From the NCBI GenBank assembly GCA_020403265.1, contig JADBXZ010000058.1, forward strand, positions 42,287-106,286: a DNA stretch of 64,000 nucleotides, written 5' to 3'. The position numbers and the translations under genes are program-made. Shown here piece by piece: positions 9,415-17,948 of the stretch. Each line of letters starts with the position of its first letter. The stretch's first letter is position 1. Origin of the DNA: Bacteroidota bacterium (GTDB taxonomy: Bacteria > Bacteroidota > Bacteroidia > B-17B0 > Aurantibacillaceae). The notes below the pieces were generated by a model. It saw nothing but the letters and a program-made list of their open reading frames with translations, was not told where the DNA came from and did not search any database.

Positions 9415-10866
9415 TTAGTTTACTTTTTTAGGTAGCGCAAGTTGTTTCCTTAGTATTGTATGAAAGGCCGGTAGTATAGCAAAGACAAGGATTGGGCTTA
9501 ATGCTTTTAACCATGTTAACCATTTTTTGTAATGTTCATACCACCAATCATTCATAATGGTGGCGTAATAATAGTTCCAATCATATACATATTTATAATT
9601 GTTATTTACCAAAATCTGTTTTCCAAAAGAATCATAATTAGCAGGATATTCATATTTAAAAAGCATTGTACAATCATTTATGTACATTAGAATTATTAAC
9701 GGCAAATAAAGAGTTAGTATTAATGTACCTATAGCCCCAACCATTTGAAGCGGTTTAAACTCTTGTTTGTTTTTAAGACTTAAAATGGTATAAATAAGTG
9801 AGATTAAAAAGTAGGCGAAAAATGAATAATACATCATCTTGCTTGTACTGCTTGATATAATACTAAAAATAATCAGCATGATAATTGGGTATAAGAAGAA
9901 AATAACTGCTGTTAAAAGGTATTGTCGCCAATACGTTAGTTTGAATAACCAAATCAACAGTGTTAAAGTTAGCACAATATAAAGTTGCACGTATAAATAG
10001 TCGGGTTGTAAATAAAACGGATAATCTAGTTTTGCACTATAAATATTACGAAAAACATCTTTTATGTTGTTTTTATAATAATCGTTGGAGTAATTATTGT
10101 TGTTAATTCTCCATCCTGCTTTGTAATTTACAATAAATGTATCTGCAACAGCCGAAGCATCAATTGTGGCTGACACTTTGTACTTTTCACAAACCGCAAT
10201 ATGCTGATTAATTAACTTTATCAAGTATTTTTTATCGTATATGGGTTTTACATTACTGAAGCTTATTTCTCCATTATCGGAGTAATTTTTGTAATCATAG
10301 TTGTTTAAAGTATAAGGCGTATAATCGTTGAAATTTTTATAATGTCTGATATTGCTTTTGTTTAATTTTAGAAGTGTATCAAAGGTGTTTTCGTAGTTAT
10401 ATAAATTCGTAGGCACATAGGGCTCCAATGAATTCATTAATGCAATATCAATAAATAATTGTTTATCACTTAACGCATTTTTAAATTTTTGATTATGCGC
10501 ATACACATAAAAGTTCGGAATGATTGTTAGCAAATAAACGCATGTTAATGTTAAAAGAGCATTAAAATACACTTGCGTTATACTTGTTTGACCGAATCGT
10601 TTTTCAATGTTAAAAATGATGTATTTAAAGCCCCAATACCAGCTTAAAATAAAACAAGCAATAAGCAGTAAGCTATACCATAGTATAGAAGTATTATTGT
10701 CTTTTAAGTCAACCGGAATCAAACTGCCTATCAAAAAACAAAACAAAGAAAGACATAAAAAACAAAACAACACGTAATGGATTCGCGTAACCCAAACAGC
10801 CGGATAATTTTTGATTAACCAAGTATCTATTTTTTTTATGAATGTAGGGGTGAAATGTTTTAGCAT
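9415..10866 (-). CDS. Polytopic membrane protein paired with an ABC ATPase
   Basis: I do not recognise the family. The 483-residue protein has about eight membrane segments: three near residues 26-125, a tyrosine- and asparagine-rich soluble region at about 125-285, then five more between about 290 and 475. It starts 2 bases after the stop of the ATPase gene, so the pair is one transcript and very likely one transporter, with this protein as permease. The large extracytoplasmic loop between membrane segments 3 and 4 recalls the layout of ABC-2 type exporters. The substrate cannot be guessed from the sequence. Confidence 0.75.
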   Translation of the reverse strand: MLKHFTPTFIKKIDTWLIKNYPAVWVTRIHYVLFCFLCLSLFCFLIGSLIPVDLKDNNTSILWYSLLLIACFILSWYWGFKYIIFNIEKRFGQTSITQVYFNALLTLTCVYLLTIIPNFYVYAHNQKFKNALSDKQLFIDIALMNSLEPYVPTNLYNYENTFDTLLKLNKSNIRHYKNFNDYTPYTLNNYDYKNYSDNGEISFSNVKPIYDKKYLIKLINQHIAVCEKYKVSATIDASAVADTFIVNYKAGWRINNNNYSNDYYKNNIKDVFRNIYSAKLDYPFYLQPDYLYVQLYIVLTLTLLIWLFKLTYWRQYLLTAVIFFLYPIIMLIIFSIISSSTSKMMYYSFFAYFLISLIYTILSLKNKQEFKPLQMVGAIGTLILTLYLPLIILMYINDCTMLFKYEYPANYDSFGKQILVNNNYKYVYDWNYYYATIMNDWWYEHYKKWLTWLKALSPILVFAILPAFHTILRKQLALPKKVN

Positions 10867-10868
10867 AA

Positions 10869-12044
10869 TTAAATGTCTTTATGAAATAGTTGTCTTGTAC
10901 TGTTTGTAATGTTTCGATAATAATTTAGTTCTAAATTGTGTTGATTTAGTTTAGATAGAATCTCAAACCATTTAGTTTCCTTATTAACGGATACAATATA
11001 AGTTGTCCCGGTATCTTCGATTTTTGTTCCAGGAAAAGCGACCTGAAGTTCTTTTAATGAAAAGTTCCCTGAAATTTCGAAATGCTGCAATAAATTTTCT
11101 CTGCCAAACTGATTTTGTTTGCCGTTAAAAACAGTTTTGCCTTGTCTAATAAAAACAATGTTGTCTGCAATTCGCTCTAATTCATGTAAATTCTGTGAAC
11201 TTAGAATAATACTTAATGGATGTACTTTACTTCTCACAAAAAACTTCAAGTCTTGCAATAAGAGTTGTTGAGCGTTGATATCAAGATTAGCAAGTGGTTC
11301 ATCTAAAATTAGCAATTGAGGACGCCACAACAACATTTTAGCCAATTCAAATCTCAAACGGTAACCGCTGCTGATTTCATTCCAACTCAAATCTTTAAAC
11401 TTTTCAAGCCCCAAGCGACATAAAATATATTCAATTTCCTGTTCGTTTTGTTCTCCTTTTATATTGTGAATTGCGCAGAAGAATTGAAGATTCTCCATTA
11501 ACGTTCCGTACCACTTATCTATTCGTTGCGGGATGAAAGCAATCTGTTGTTTAATGGAATAATAATCGTGGTTGTTTTGACTTAAATTTGGGTAAAGTAT
11601 TTCTCCACTGCTAACGCTGAGGTTGCCTGCAAGCAAATTCAGCAAAGTAGTTTTGCCGTTACCGTTTTCACCTACAACACCTGTAATTTCGCCATGAATG
11701 AGTTCAAGTGATAACTCGTGCAGTTTAAATGGTGTTTTGCCTTTTATAAATTGTTTTGTTATTCCGGCGGCAGTTAATACTGGCTGGTTTGGGAATAAAC
11801 CGGATTTAATAGTGCGGCTGTCTATATTTAATTGTTTAATAAGATCTTCTGCTTCATCGCGACTTATAGAATCTGAAACCCCATCTAAAAACGATAAATA
11901 TTTTTTTCGCATTAAAATTATCTTTTGCTGCAAGTCCATTGGAACTTCATGTTCCTTACAAGCATCTAATAAGCGCCTTGTTAATAAGCTGAAATCTTTG
12001 TTAGATAAAGCCTCTTTAAATTCGATTGAAAAAACAGATTCCAT
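10869..12044 (-). CDS. ABC transporter ATP-binding protein with helical N-terminal extension
   Basis: The ABC domain starts near residue 88. Walker A is GENGNGKTT, the signature is EISSGYRLRFELAK (degenerate against LSGGQ), and Walker B is LLILDEPLANLD. The H-loop region reads LSSQNLHELER, where family members typically have LSSHNL, so the switch histidine appears to be Gln. The first 85 residues are a predicted helical extension not found in ordinary ABC ATPases. A C-terminal domain of about 80 residues (FEISGNFSLKEL onward) resembles exporter regulatory tails. The gene is followed 2 bases later by the membrane protein at 9415-10866. Reduced or altered ATPase cycling is possible but not shown. 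Confidence 0.85.
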   Translation of the reverse strand: MESVFSIEFKEALSNKDFSLLTRRLLDACKEHEVPMDLQQKIILMRKKYLSFLDGVSDSISRDEAEDLIKQLNIDSRTIKSGLFPNQPVLTAAGITKQFIKGKTPFKLHELSLELIHGEITGVVGENGNGKTTLLNLLAGNLSVSSGEILYPNLSQNNHDYYSIKQQIAFIPQRIDKWYGTLMENLQFFCAIHNIKGEQNEQEIEYILCRLGLEKFKDLSWNEISSGYRLRFELAKMLLWRPQLLILDEPLANLDINAQQLLLQDLKFFVRSKVHPLSIILSSQNLHELERIADNIVFIRQGKTVFNGKQNQFGRENLLQHFEISGNFSLKELQVAFPGTKIEDTGTTYIVSVNKETKWFEILSKLNQHNLELNYYRNITNSTRQLFHKDI

Positions 12045-12102
12045 TTATTCTGATTTAAAAATTGTAGGGAAAAGAAATTGCTTCGCATTGAAGCCTATGA
12101 GT

Positions 12103-12110
12103 TAAAGATA
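12103..12110 (-). promoter_or_regulatory. Possible -7 box of the ABC operon
   Basis: Minus-strand TATCTTTA has one mismatch to TAnnTTTG. It lies about 60 bases before the ATPase ATG. The upstream element is weak (TTTC at N20), so this is only a candidate. Confidence 0.3.
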
Positions 12111-12175
12111 TAAAACGGAAATATTATATCGAAACACTTAACAATTTTTTTGAATGTAGAAAAAGCTTGTTATGC

Positions 12176-13588
12176 TTATAATAGGCATTTAGCAATTTCA
12201 AACATTTTATCTTCCTCGAAATTATCACACATAATTTGTATACCCATTGGTAATTGATTACTATGTGTTCCTGAAGGAATTGAAATTGCCGGGATTCCGG
12301 CGATATTGGCCTGAACGGTAAAGATATCTTCTAAATACATTTTGATTGGATCGGCACTGTTTTTGCCGAATTCAAAAGCAGTGCCAGGTGTGCTTGGAGT
12401 AATTAAAGCATCGTAACTTTTAAGTAGTTCTAATGTTTTATCCTGAATTATTCTTCTTACTTTTTGTCCTTTGCTATAATAAGCATCGTAATATCCGGCG
12501 CTTAAAACAAAGGTCCCTAGCATAATCCTTCTTTTTACTTCTTTACCAAAACCTTGTGATCTGGTTTTTTTGTAAGTACTTTCTAAATCTTTCCCATCAG
12601 CACTTCTGTAACCATAATGAATCCCGGCGAAACGAGCCAGATTGCTGCTTGCTTCAGCTGTTGTTAATACATAATAAGTTGGTACCAGATAGTCCAGGTA
12701 TGGAAAATCTACAGGTTCTATCGTGTGACCTAATTCTTTAAGTGCCTTTAATTTTGAGAATACTGCTTGTTTAACTTCTGGATCTATACCTTCTGCTTCA
12801 ACGCATTCCTTAAGATACGCTATTTTAAATTTTTTGTTGGTAGATGATATGCTTTCGTTTGGTTTTTCCTTAGAAGATGATGTGTTGTCGTTAGAATCTT
12901 GCCCACTAATAATGCTTGTTATCAATGCGGCATCTTCAAGATTATTGGTAATTGGACCAATTTGATCAAAAGAAGAGGCGTATGCAATTAAGCCAAAGCG
13001 CGAAACTCTTCCATAAGTTGGCTTTACACCAATTGTTCCGGTAAATGAAGCCGGCTGACGGATTGAACCACCTGTATCAGAACCTAATGCAACATGGCAT
13101 AATCCTGCGGCAACTGCTGCAGCTGATCCACCGGAAGAACCTCCCGGCACAAATTTTTCGTTTAATGGATTTAGTGTATTACCGAAAGCCGAATTTTCGT
13201 TACTGCTACCCATGGCAAATTCATCACAATTACAGCGGCCAATAATGATAGCATCTTCTGCAAGTAATTTTTCAACAACGGTAGCGTTGTATAATGATTC
13301 AAATCCACCCAAAATTTTTGATGACGCAGATACTTGATGTTCTTTGTAACTGATATTATCTTTTAGAGCCACAACAACACCGGCTAATTTCCCGGCTGTG
13401 TTTGATTTCACTTTTTCATCAACTAAACTGGCTTGTTTTAATGCGCTTTCAGTGAAAACTTCTAAAAAAGCATTTAAGTGTTTAGTTGATTCTATTTTTG
13501 CAATTAACTGTTCAACAATGGATTTGCTATTAATAATCCCGGTGCGTAAATCACTCTGAAGTTGAGCTATAGTTTGATAGGTATACAC
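12176..13588 (-). CDS. gatA: Asp-tRNA(Asn)/Glu-tRNA(Gln) amidotransferase subunit A
   Basis: GatA is the glutaminase subunit of the GatCAB complex, which amidates misacylated Glu-tRNA(Gln) and, in some organisms, Asp-tRNA(Asn). The amidase triad is visible: Lys76 (VALKDNIS), Ser151 (PGGSSGGSAA) and nucleophile Ser175 (GSDTGGSIRQPAS). The numbering is shifted by three from S. aureus GatA. Length (470) is slightly short but complete to the C-terminus. The start is GTG at 13588, 15 bases after the tatA terminator hairpin. A serine- and asparagine-rich insert (SNDNTSSSKEKPNESISS) lies near residue 235. gatB and gatC are not in the window. Confidence 0.96.
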   Translation of the reverse strand: MYTYQTIAQLQSDLRTGIINSKSIVEQLIAKIESTKHLNAFLEVFTESALKQASLVDEKVKSNTAGKLAGVVVALKDNISYKEHQVSASSKILGGFESLYNATVVEKLLAEDAIIIGRCNCDEFAMGSSNENSAFGNTLNPLNEKFVPGGSSGGSAAAVAAGLCHVALGSDTGGSIRQPASFTGTIGVKPTYGRVSRFGLIAYASSFDQIGPITNNLEDAALITSIISGQDSNDNTSSSKEKPNESISSTNKKFKIAYLKECVEAEGIDPEVKQAVFSKLKALKELGHTIEPVDFPYLDYLVPTYYVLTTAEASSNLARFAGIHYGYRSADGKDLESTYKKTRSQGFGKEVKRRIMLGTFVLSAGYYDAYYSKGQKVRRIIQDKTLELLKSYDALITPSTPGTAFEFGKNSADPIKMYLEDIFTVQANIAGIPAISIPSGTHSNQLPMGIQIMCDNFEEDKMFEIAKCLL

Positions 13589-13603
13589 GTTTAAAAATAA
13601 TAA

Positions 13604-13632
13604 AAGCGTTATTCGGCAAAGGAATAACGCTT
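13604..13632 (-). terminator. Terminator hairpin between tatA and gatA
   Basis: A perfect 11-bp stem, AAGCGTTATTC with GAATAACGCTT and a 7-base loop, is followed on the minus strand by a T-rich run. It ends tatA transcription and stands 15 bases before the gatA GTG. It could also act as a 5'-leader hairpin for gatA if transcription reads through. Confidence 0.85.
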
Positions 13633-13650
13633 GTTAGAAATTAGTTAGTT

Positions 13651-13836
13651 TTATTTATTCTCAATTTCTGTGTTTTCACCTTTACTGGCGTCCTTAAATT
13701 CTTTTACGCCACGTCCTAATCCTTTCATTAACTCCGGAATTTTTTTACCTCCAAAAAGTAAAAGCACAATAATTAGTACTATAATTATTTCGGATGGACC
13801 CATTCCTAAGAAACCAAGTGTAAGTAGTGATATCAT
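13651..13836 (-). CDS. tatA: Twin-arginine translocase subunit TatA/TatE
   Basis: TatA forms the pore-like oligomer of the Tat pathway for folded proteins. The 61-residue protein has one N-terminal membrane helix ([14 protein letters not shown]), then the [21 protein letters not shown] amphipathic helix that defines the family, and a charged tail. It is short but typical for Bacteroidota. A promoter-like TAACTTTG lies about 20 bases upstream and a strong hairpin lies after the stop. No tatC is in the window. Confidence 0.95.
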   Translation of the reverse strand: MISLLTLGFLGMGPSEIIIVLIIVLLLFGGKKIPELMKGLGRGVKEFKDASKGENTEIENK

Positions 13837-13854
13837 TTTATAAAATTTGAATTA

Positions 13855-13862
13855 CAAAGTTA
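13855..13862 (-). promoter_or_regulatory. Promoter -7 box of tatA
   Basis: Minus-strand TAACTTTG matches TAnnTTTG exactly, with an expected transcription start about 12 bases before the tatA ATG. No TTTG is present at the N19 position. Confidence 0.55.
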
Positions 13863-13915
13863 CTAATAAATAATTAGTTATGAGAACAATAAATGACATT
13901 TTTTGATCTATAAAC

Positions 13916-13943
13916 AAAAAAGCCGGTAACCAACCGACTTTTT
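13916..13943 (-). terminator. Terminator of the 145-residue gene
   Basis: On the minus strand AAAAAGTCGGT pairs with ACCGGCTTTTTT around a 5-base loop and runs into T. It lies about 80 bases after the stop at 14022. Confidence 0.8.
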
Positions 13944-14021
13944 CGAACCAAAGCAACAATAGTTTAACCCTTAATTATAACAATTGCGCTTATTCTTTTT
14001 TGTTTAACAAATCAACAAAAA

Positions 14022-14459
14022 CTAGTTCATTTTAAATGGAGGGATTTTACCTTCTTTTAATAATTGTAAACTTTTCTTTTTATGATCTTCAAAACTACCA
14101 AAAGCTAAAGCATCAAGCATTTCTTGACGAGTCATGTTTGGATTATTAAATTGTTTACGGATATCTTCAGAACAACGATCAACATATTTTTCAAATTTGT
14201 TAGGTGCCCAAACGTAATCCTTTTTTACCGCTTCTTTATTAATTGCAAATTCTTTTGGTAAAACGCCCTCTATCTTTGCTTTAATTTCTATGCCTTCATA
14301 ACTTTTTGGAAGCTGACGATTATCAAACATAAATGGCTTGCTAACCATAATCACATGTTTTTTTCTTTTTGGGTCGATCATTGATAAACCCTCAATACGC
14401 AAACCTTTCTTTTTTAAAGTTCCGTATTTACTCTCAAATTGTTTTAAAATTTCTAACAT
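14022..14459 (-). CDS. Conserved-looking cytosolic protein of unknown function
   Basis: I do not recognise this family. The 145-residue protein has no signal peptide or membrane helix and is rich in Lys. Residues 20-70 look like a small beta domain (LRIEGLSMIDPKRKKHVIMV); the C-terminal half looks helical, with a conserved-looking NMTRQEMLDALAFGSFEDHK. The ATG at 14459 is preceded by a TACCTTTA promoter-like sequence, and a clear terminator follows, so it is a stand-alone transcription unit. Codon use looks like that of its neighbours. Being flanked by its own control signals argues that it is a real gene. Confidence 0.75.
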   Translation of the reverse strand: MLEILKQFESKYGTLKKKGLRIEGLSMIDPKRKKHVIMVSKPFMFDNRQLPKSYEGIEIKAKIEGVLPKEFAINKEAVKKDYVWAPNKFEKYVDRCSEDIRKQFNNPNMTRQEMLDALAFGSFEDHKKKSLQLLKEGKIPPFKMN

Positions 14460-14763
14460 GTGCTTTCAATTTCTGATGTAAAGGTAATCACAAAATTGTT
14501 AATAACTTTATTTTTTAGACGAAAAAAAATAAAGTACAATCCGAAACAGTTAAAAATCTGTTTAAAAGCTGTTTGCTATACGTTAATAAACCTAAATTAG
14601 AATATAAATACTTGATAAACAGATACATATAAATTCATATAGTTTTAACACGACGTTAAAAAGAATAATCATAAAAAGAGGATAATTACGATTAAAGTCA
14701 CTTTTTTAACGAGGAGAATTTAATTACTTGCTTAGATATTAACAATTTGTACTTAAGGCTAAC
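14460..14763. other. 304-base AT-rich intergenic region
   Basis: This lies between the end of the PorE-like gene and the start of the 145-residue gene, both on the minus strand. It holds a weak promoter-like TACCTTTA for the latter and a small 6-bp inverted repeat (AAACAG/CTGTTT, 14544-14563). I see no coding frame, tRNA or strong terminator in it. Confidence 0.6.
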
Positions 14764-16974
14764 TTATTTTTTGGCTTCTTGAAGTTTAACGATAATAAAT
14801 TCTGTTCTTCTATTTTTGGCATGTTCGTCTTCACTGCACGTTGGTTTCACCTTACCTTCGCATTTACAACCATTTAACAATTTACTTTCACCGTAACCTT
14901 TACCGGTAATTCGAAGTGCACTGATACCTTTTTTAACAATGTATGCGGCACTGGCCTTAGCTCTCGTTGTAGATAATTTAATATTCGCGGCAGCATTACC
15001 TCTGCAATCAGTATGAGAGCCTAATTCAATGAACATATTAGGGTAATCGTTCATTACCTTTACTATTTTATCTAATTCAATAGCGGCATCCGGCCTGATT
15101 ATAGATTTACCAAGGTCAAAATAGATTGGCTTAATGTCAATTAACTTGGCCAAGTCCATACCTACAGCAACTTTACCCATTTTTAAATCAAGTGTTTCAT
15201 TCAAATTAATATCACCAGCCTTGGTAATATCGTGTATAAATGTTAATTGTTTCTCAACATATCCTTCTTTCTTAAGTGTAATTAAGTAACTTATTTTATC
15301 GCCAATTTTTTTATCAGTAATAGCTTTTCTGTAATCGCCGGCACTTGTTGTTGTGTAAGTATCAAATTTATTTTTATTTGGTAGTTCAACAATATCTATA
15401 TTGACACCTTCTAACGGCAAGTTAGTTTTAATATCAGTAACTAACCCTATTAATGCTATTTTCGGTACCTTTTCAAGCAACAGCGTTCTTGTAAAACTAT
15501 CTGCCGGATCCATATTAACAGTTAAGTTTTCTTCATATTTTTTATAATCCAATTTTTCAACTACAACAGAGTAAGTATTTTCTTCTTCAATGGTAGTTGC
15601 ATATTCTCCCTTTTCGTTTGTGGTAACTTCGACCTCGTTGATTTTAAATGAGGTATTAGATAGCGTTTCACCAGTTTCTTTGTCTTTTGTAATAAGCGTT
15701 ACTTCTTTACCGTATTTAACCTCTCTTAGGATTGTAAAATTATAAATATCATCATCCATGCCCCCCATTTTGCGGTTACTACTTAAATACCCCGTTTTAT
15801 TATCTTCAGTTAAATAAACGCCAAAGTCATCATAAGGTGAATTTACCGGATCGCCTACGTTGTATGATTTACTTGATTTTTCATTTTTTATTGTTGTTTC
15901 AAATACATCTAAGCCACCTATACCTTCACGACCGTTAGAAGAGTAATATAATTTTCCGTTACCTGCAATAAATGGAAATACTTCGTTTCCCGGTGTATTA
16001 ACTTTGTCTCCTAAATTTTCGGGCTTGCCCCAATTCCCATCTACTCCTTTTTTTGAAACATAAATGTCCATGCCGCCCAATCCACCCGGCATATCGCTCG
16101 CGAAATACAAATAATTGCCATCTCCGCTTAAACTTGGATGTGCATAATTATAGTCCTTGTTGTTAAACGACAAAATATAAACTCTATCAAAGCCATTTCT
16201 ATTCATAGTTGCTTTATAAATTTGAAGCTTGTAATTTCCATCAACACTTTTTTCAGCCGAATTGGAGGTGTTTCTGGTAAAGAAAACACTTTGCATGTCT
16301 TTAGAAAAACAAATCGGGCCATCGTTGTATTTTGAGTTTAGATCACCCATAAATTGTTTTGGCGCTAATTGTTTACCGCTTGCATCTTTTTCAGTTGTGA
16401 GCAAGCCAATGTAGCTACCGTTAGTCCAGCCGTGTTTTCTATTAATCCACGCACTTTTGTTTCTTGAGGAAGCAAAAACAACTGTATTATTAAAATTAAC
16501 CGCACAAAAATCATTTTCAGATGAATTGAAGTTCGCTAATTCTACTTTATAAGCATCTTTGTTCTTGAAGAAGGAGTTATACTTTTCAACAATAAGACTT
16601 AAGTTTTTTCCTCTTACATCATCATTGAATTTACTAAATTGATTTTTAGCATCTTCTTTATTTCCTTTTTCTAGTAATGCTTGTCCATAGTATAGCTGAT
16701 GTATAGATGAGGCTTTACCATACTTGACCAATGCGCCATAGCATTTTAAGGCACCATTTGTGTTATTGGTTAATCTATAACAATCACCTAAATTAGATAA
16801 TAGAAGTTTGTCGCTACTGTCTTTTTTATAAACTTTTTCGTAGTAAGGAATGGCTTGTGCATAAGATTGATTTGCAAAGTGTTTATTGGCTTTCTTAAGC
16901 GCTCCACTTTGAGCGTGTGAAGCTATCGTTAGCAACAAACTGCTGACTAAAAAATGATATTTAATAAATCTCAT
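14764..16974 (-). CDS. PorE-like OmpA family protein (TPR, propeller, regulatory domain, OmpA)
   Basis: Domain order is that of PorE of the T9SS: signal peptide (MRFIKYHFLVSSLLLTIASHAQ), TPR repeats to about residue 130, a PD40/WD40-like propeller at about 140-420 (LYFASDMPGGLGGMDIY), carboxypeptidase-regulatory-like domains to about 590, then an OmpA domain with ELGSHTDCRG and NRRTEF. The HTDCRG Asp and the NRR Arg fit peptidoglycan binding. The start at ATG 16974 lies 4 bases after the porP stop; the in-frame ATG at 17001 would overlap porP and spoil the signal peptide. Last gene of the adhesin operon. Likely tethers the PorP-adhesin assembly to the cell wall. Paralogues exist, so it need not be the core PorE. 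Confidence 0.88.
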   Translation of the reverse strand: MRFIKYHFLVSSLLLTIASHAQSGALKKANKHFANQSYAQAIPYYEKVYKKDSSDKLLLSNLGDCYRLTNNTNGALKCYGALVKYGKASSIHQLYYGQALLEKGNKEDAKNQFSKFNDDVRGKNLSLIVEKYNSFFKNKDAYKVELANFNSSENDFCAVNFNNTVVFASSRNKSAWINRKHGWTNGSYIGLLTTEKDASGKQLAPKQFMGDLNSKYNDGPICFSKDMQSVFFTRNTSNSAEKSVDGNYKLQIYKATMNRNGFDRVYILSFNNKDYNYAHPSLSGDGNYLYFASDMPGGLGGMDIYVSKKGVDGNWGKPENLGDKVNTPGNEVFPFIAGNGKLYYSSNGREGIGGLDVFETTIKNEKSSKSYNVGDPVNSPYDDFGVYLTEDNKTGYLSSNRKMGGMDDDIYNFTILREVKYGKEVTLITKDKETGETLSNTSFKINEVEVTTNEKGEYATTIEEENTYSVVVEKLDYKKYEENLTVNMDPADSFTRTLLLEKVPKIALIGLVTDIKTNLPLEGVNIDIVELPNKNKFDTYTTTSAGDYRKAITDKKIGDKISYLITLKKEGYVEKQLTFIHDITKAGDINLNETLDLKMGKVAVGMDLAKLIDIKPIYFDLGKSIIRPDAAIELDKIVKVMNDYPNMFIELGSHTDCRGNAAANIKLSTTRAKASAAYIVKKGISALRITGKGYGESKLLNGCKCEGKVKPTCSEDEHAKNRRTEFIIVKLQEAKK

Positions 16975-16978
16975 ATGA

Positions 16979-17932
16979 TTAAAAATAACGTGGTGTAACA
17001 ACTTTTTTGCCTTTGTAACTAAATAAATAGTTTAATACTAGTTCGTGAGATCCGTTGCTGTATTTGTTGATACTATTTAAGTTATAATCAAAAGCATAAC
17101 TTACCAAAAATTGTGGACTAAGTTGAACACCGGCTATTGCTGAAGCAGATGCGTTGTAGCGATATGCCAGGCCAGCCCATACGAAATCTTTAATTAAAAA
17201 ATTAGCATTTAAATCTACTTGAACTGGCGAATTTGCAACGGCTTTCACCATTCCTTGTGCCTTTAATTTTAAGTCTGGTGAGAGCGTGAACAAATTTCCA
17301 ACCATCAAGTAATAGTGATACTTGGATGGAGAGAACCCCAATTCGGCGTTTGCATCTCCATTCATAAATTTAATATTATCCTGAATCATTCGCGGAATAG
17401 ACAAACCGGCATAGAAAGTTTTATTAGAATAATAAACCCCTGTTCCAAAGTTTGGCGTTAAAATACTTTGGCTATTTTGAGAGAACTGGGGGTCAATTGT
17501 ATTATCATCATTTGTTTTTAACTCAGAAAATTTATTGACTTGATTGTGCACACCTACCATTAAACCAAAAGCTAGTCTTTGATCCTTATCTAATTTCAAA
17601 CGATATGCATAACTTCCATAAACTAAGTTTCTGTTTAAAACACCAATTCGTTCGTTTAAAAAACTTAAACCTAACCCCATTTTGTTATCCAGTAAAGGCC
17701 CATGTAAGGAAAAAGAAGTTGTTACAGGCCTACCCGCGAAATTTAACCATTGTTGTCTGTGAAGCAAAGTTGCACTCATAGCTTCTTTACTGCCTGCATA
17801 GGCAGGATTTATGTACATTTCATTAAACATAAACTGTGTAAACATAGCGTCAAATTGAGCATTCATGTTATTTGCCATGGTAATAAAAACCATTACAATT
17901 AATGCTTTAAGGTTTAATTTTATATATTTCAT
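16979..17932 (-). CDS. Type IX secretion system membrane protein, PorP/SprF family
   Basis: A 317-residue outer-membrane beta-barrel of the PorP/SprF family. SprF of Flavobacterium is needed to place the SprB adhesin on the cell surface. A signal peptide ends at NNMNAQ, followed by the family hallmark FMFNEMYINPAYAGS and HRQQWLNFAGRPVTTSFSLH. The C-terminus ends in alternating beta strands (LNYLFSYKGKKVVTPRYF). It begins 16 bases after the adhesin stop and ends 4 bases before the PorE-like start. The order adhesin-PorP-OmpA suggests a dedicated export and anchoring set. Several PorP copies are usual in these genomes, so core PorP and SprF cannot be told apart here. Confidence 0.92.
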   Translation of the reverse strand: MKYIKLNLKALIVMVFITMANNMNAQFDAMFTQFMFNEMYINPAYAGSKEAMSATLLHRQQWLNFAGRPVTTSFSLHGPLLDNKMGLGLSFLNERIGVLNRNLVYGSYAYRLKLDKDQRLAFGLMVGVHNQVNKFSELKTNDDNTIDPQFSQNSQSILTPNFGTGVYYSNKTFYAGLSIPRMIQDNIKFMNGDANAELGFSPSKYHYYLMVGNLFTLSPDLKLKAQGMVKAVANSPVQVDLNANFLIKDFVWAGLAYRYNASASAIAGVQLSPQFLVSYAFDYNLNSINKYSNGSHELVLNYLFSYKGKKVVTPRYF

Positions 17933-17948
17933 TTTCTAATTTTTAATA

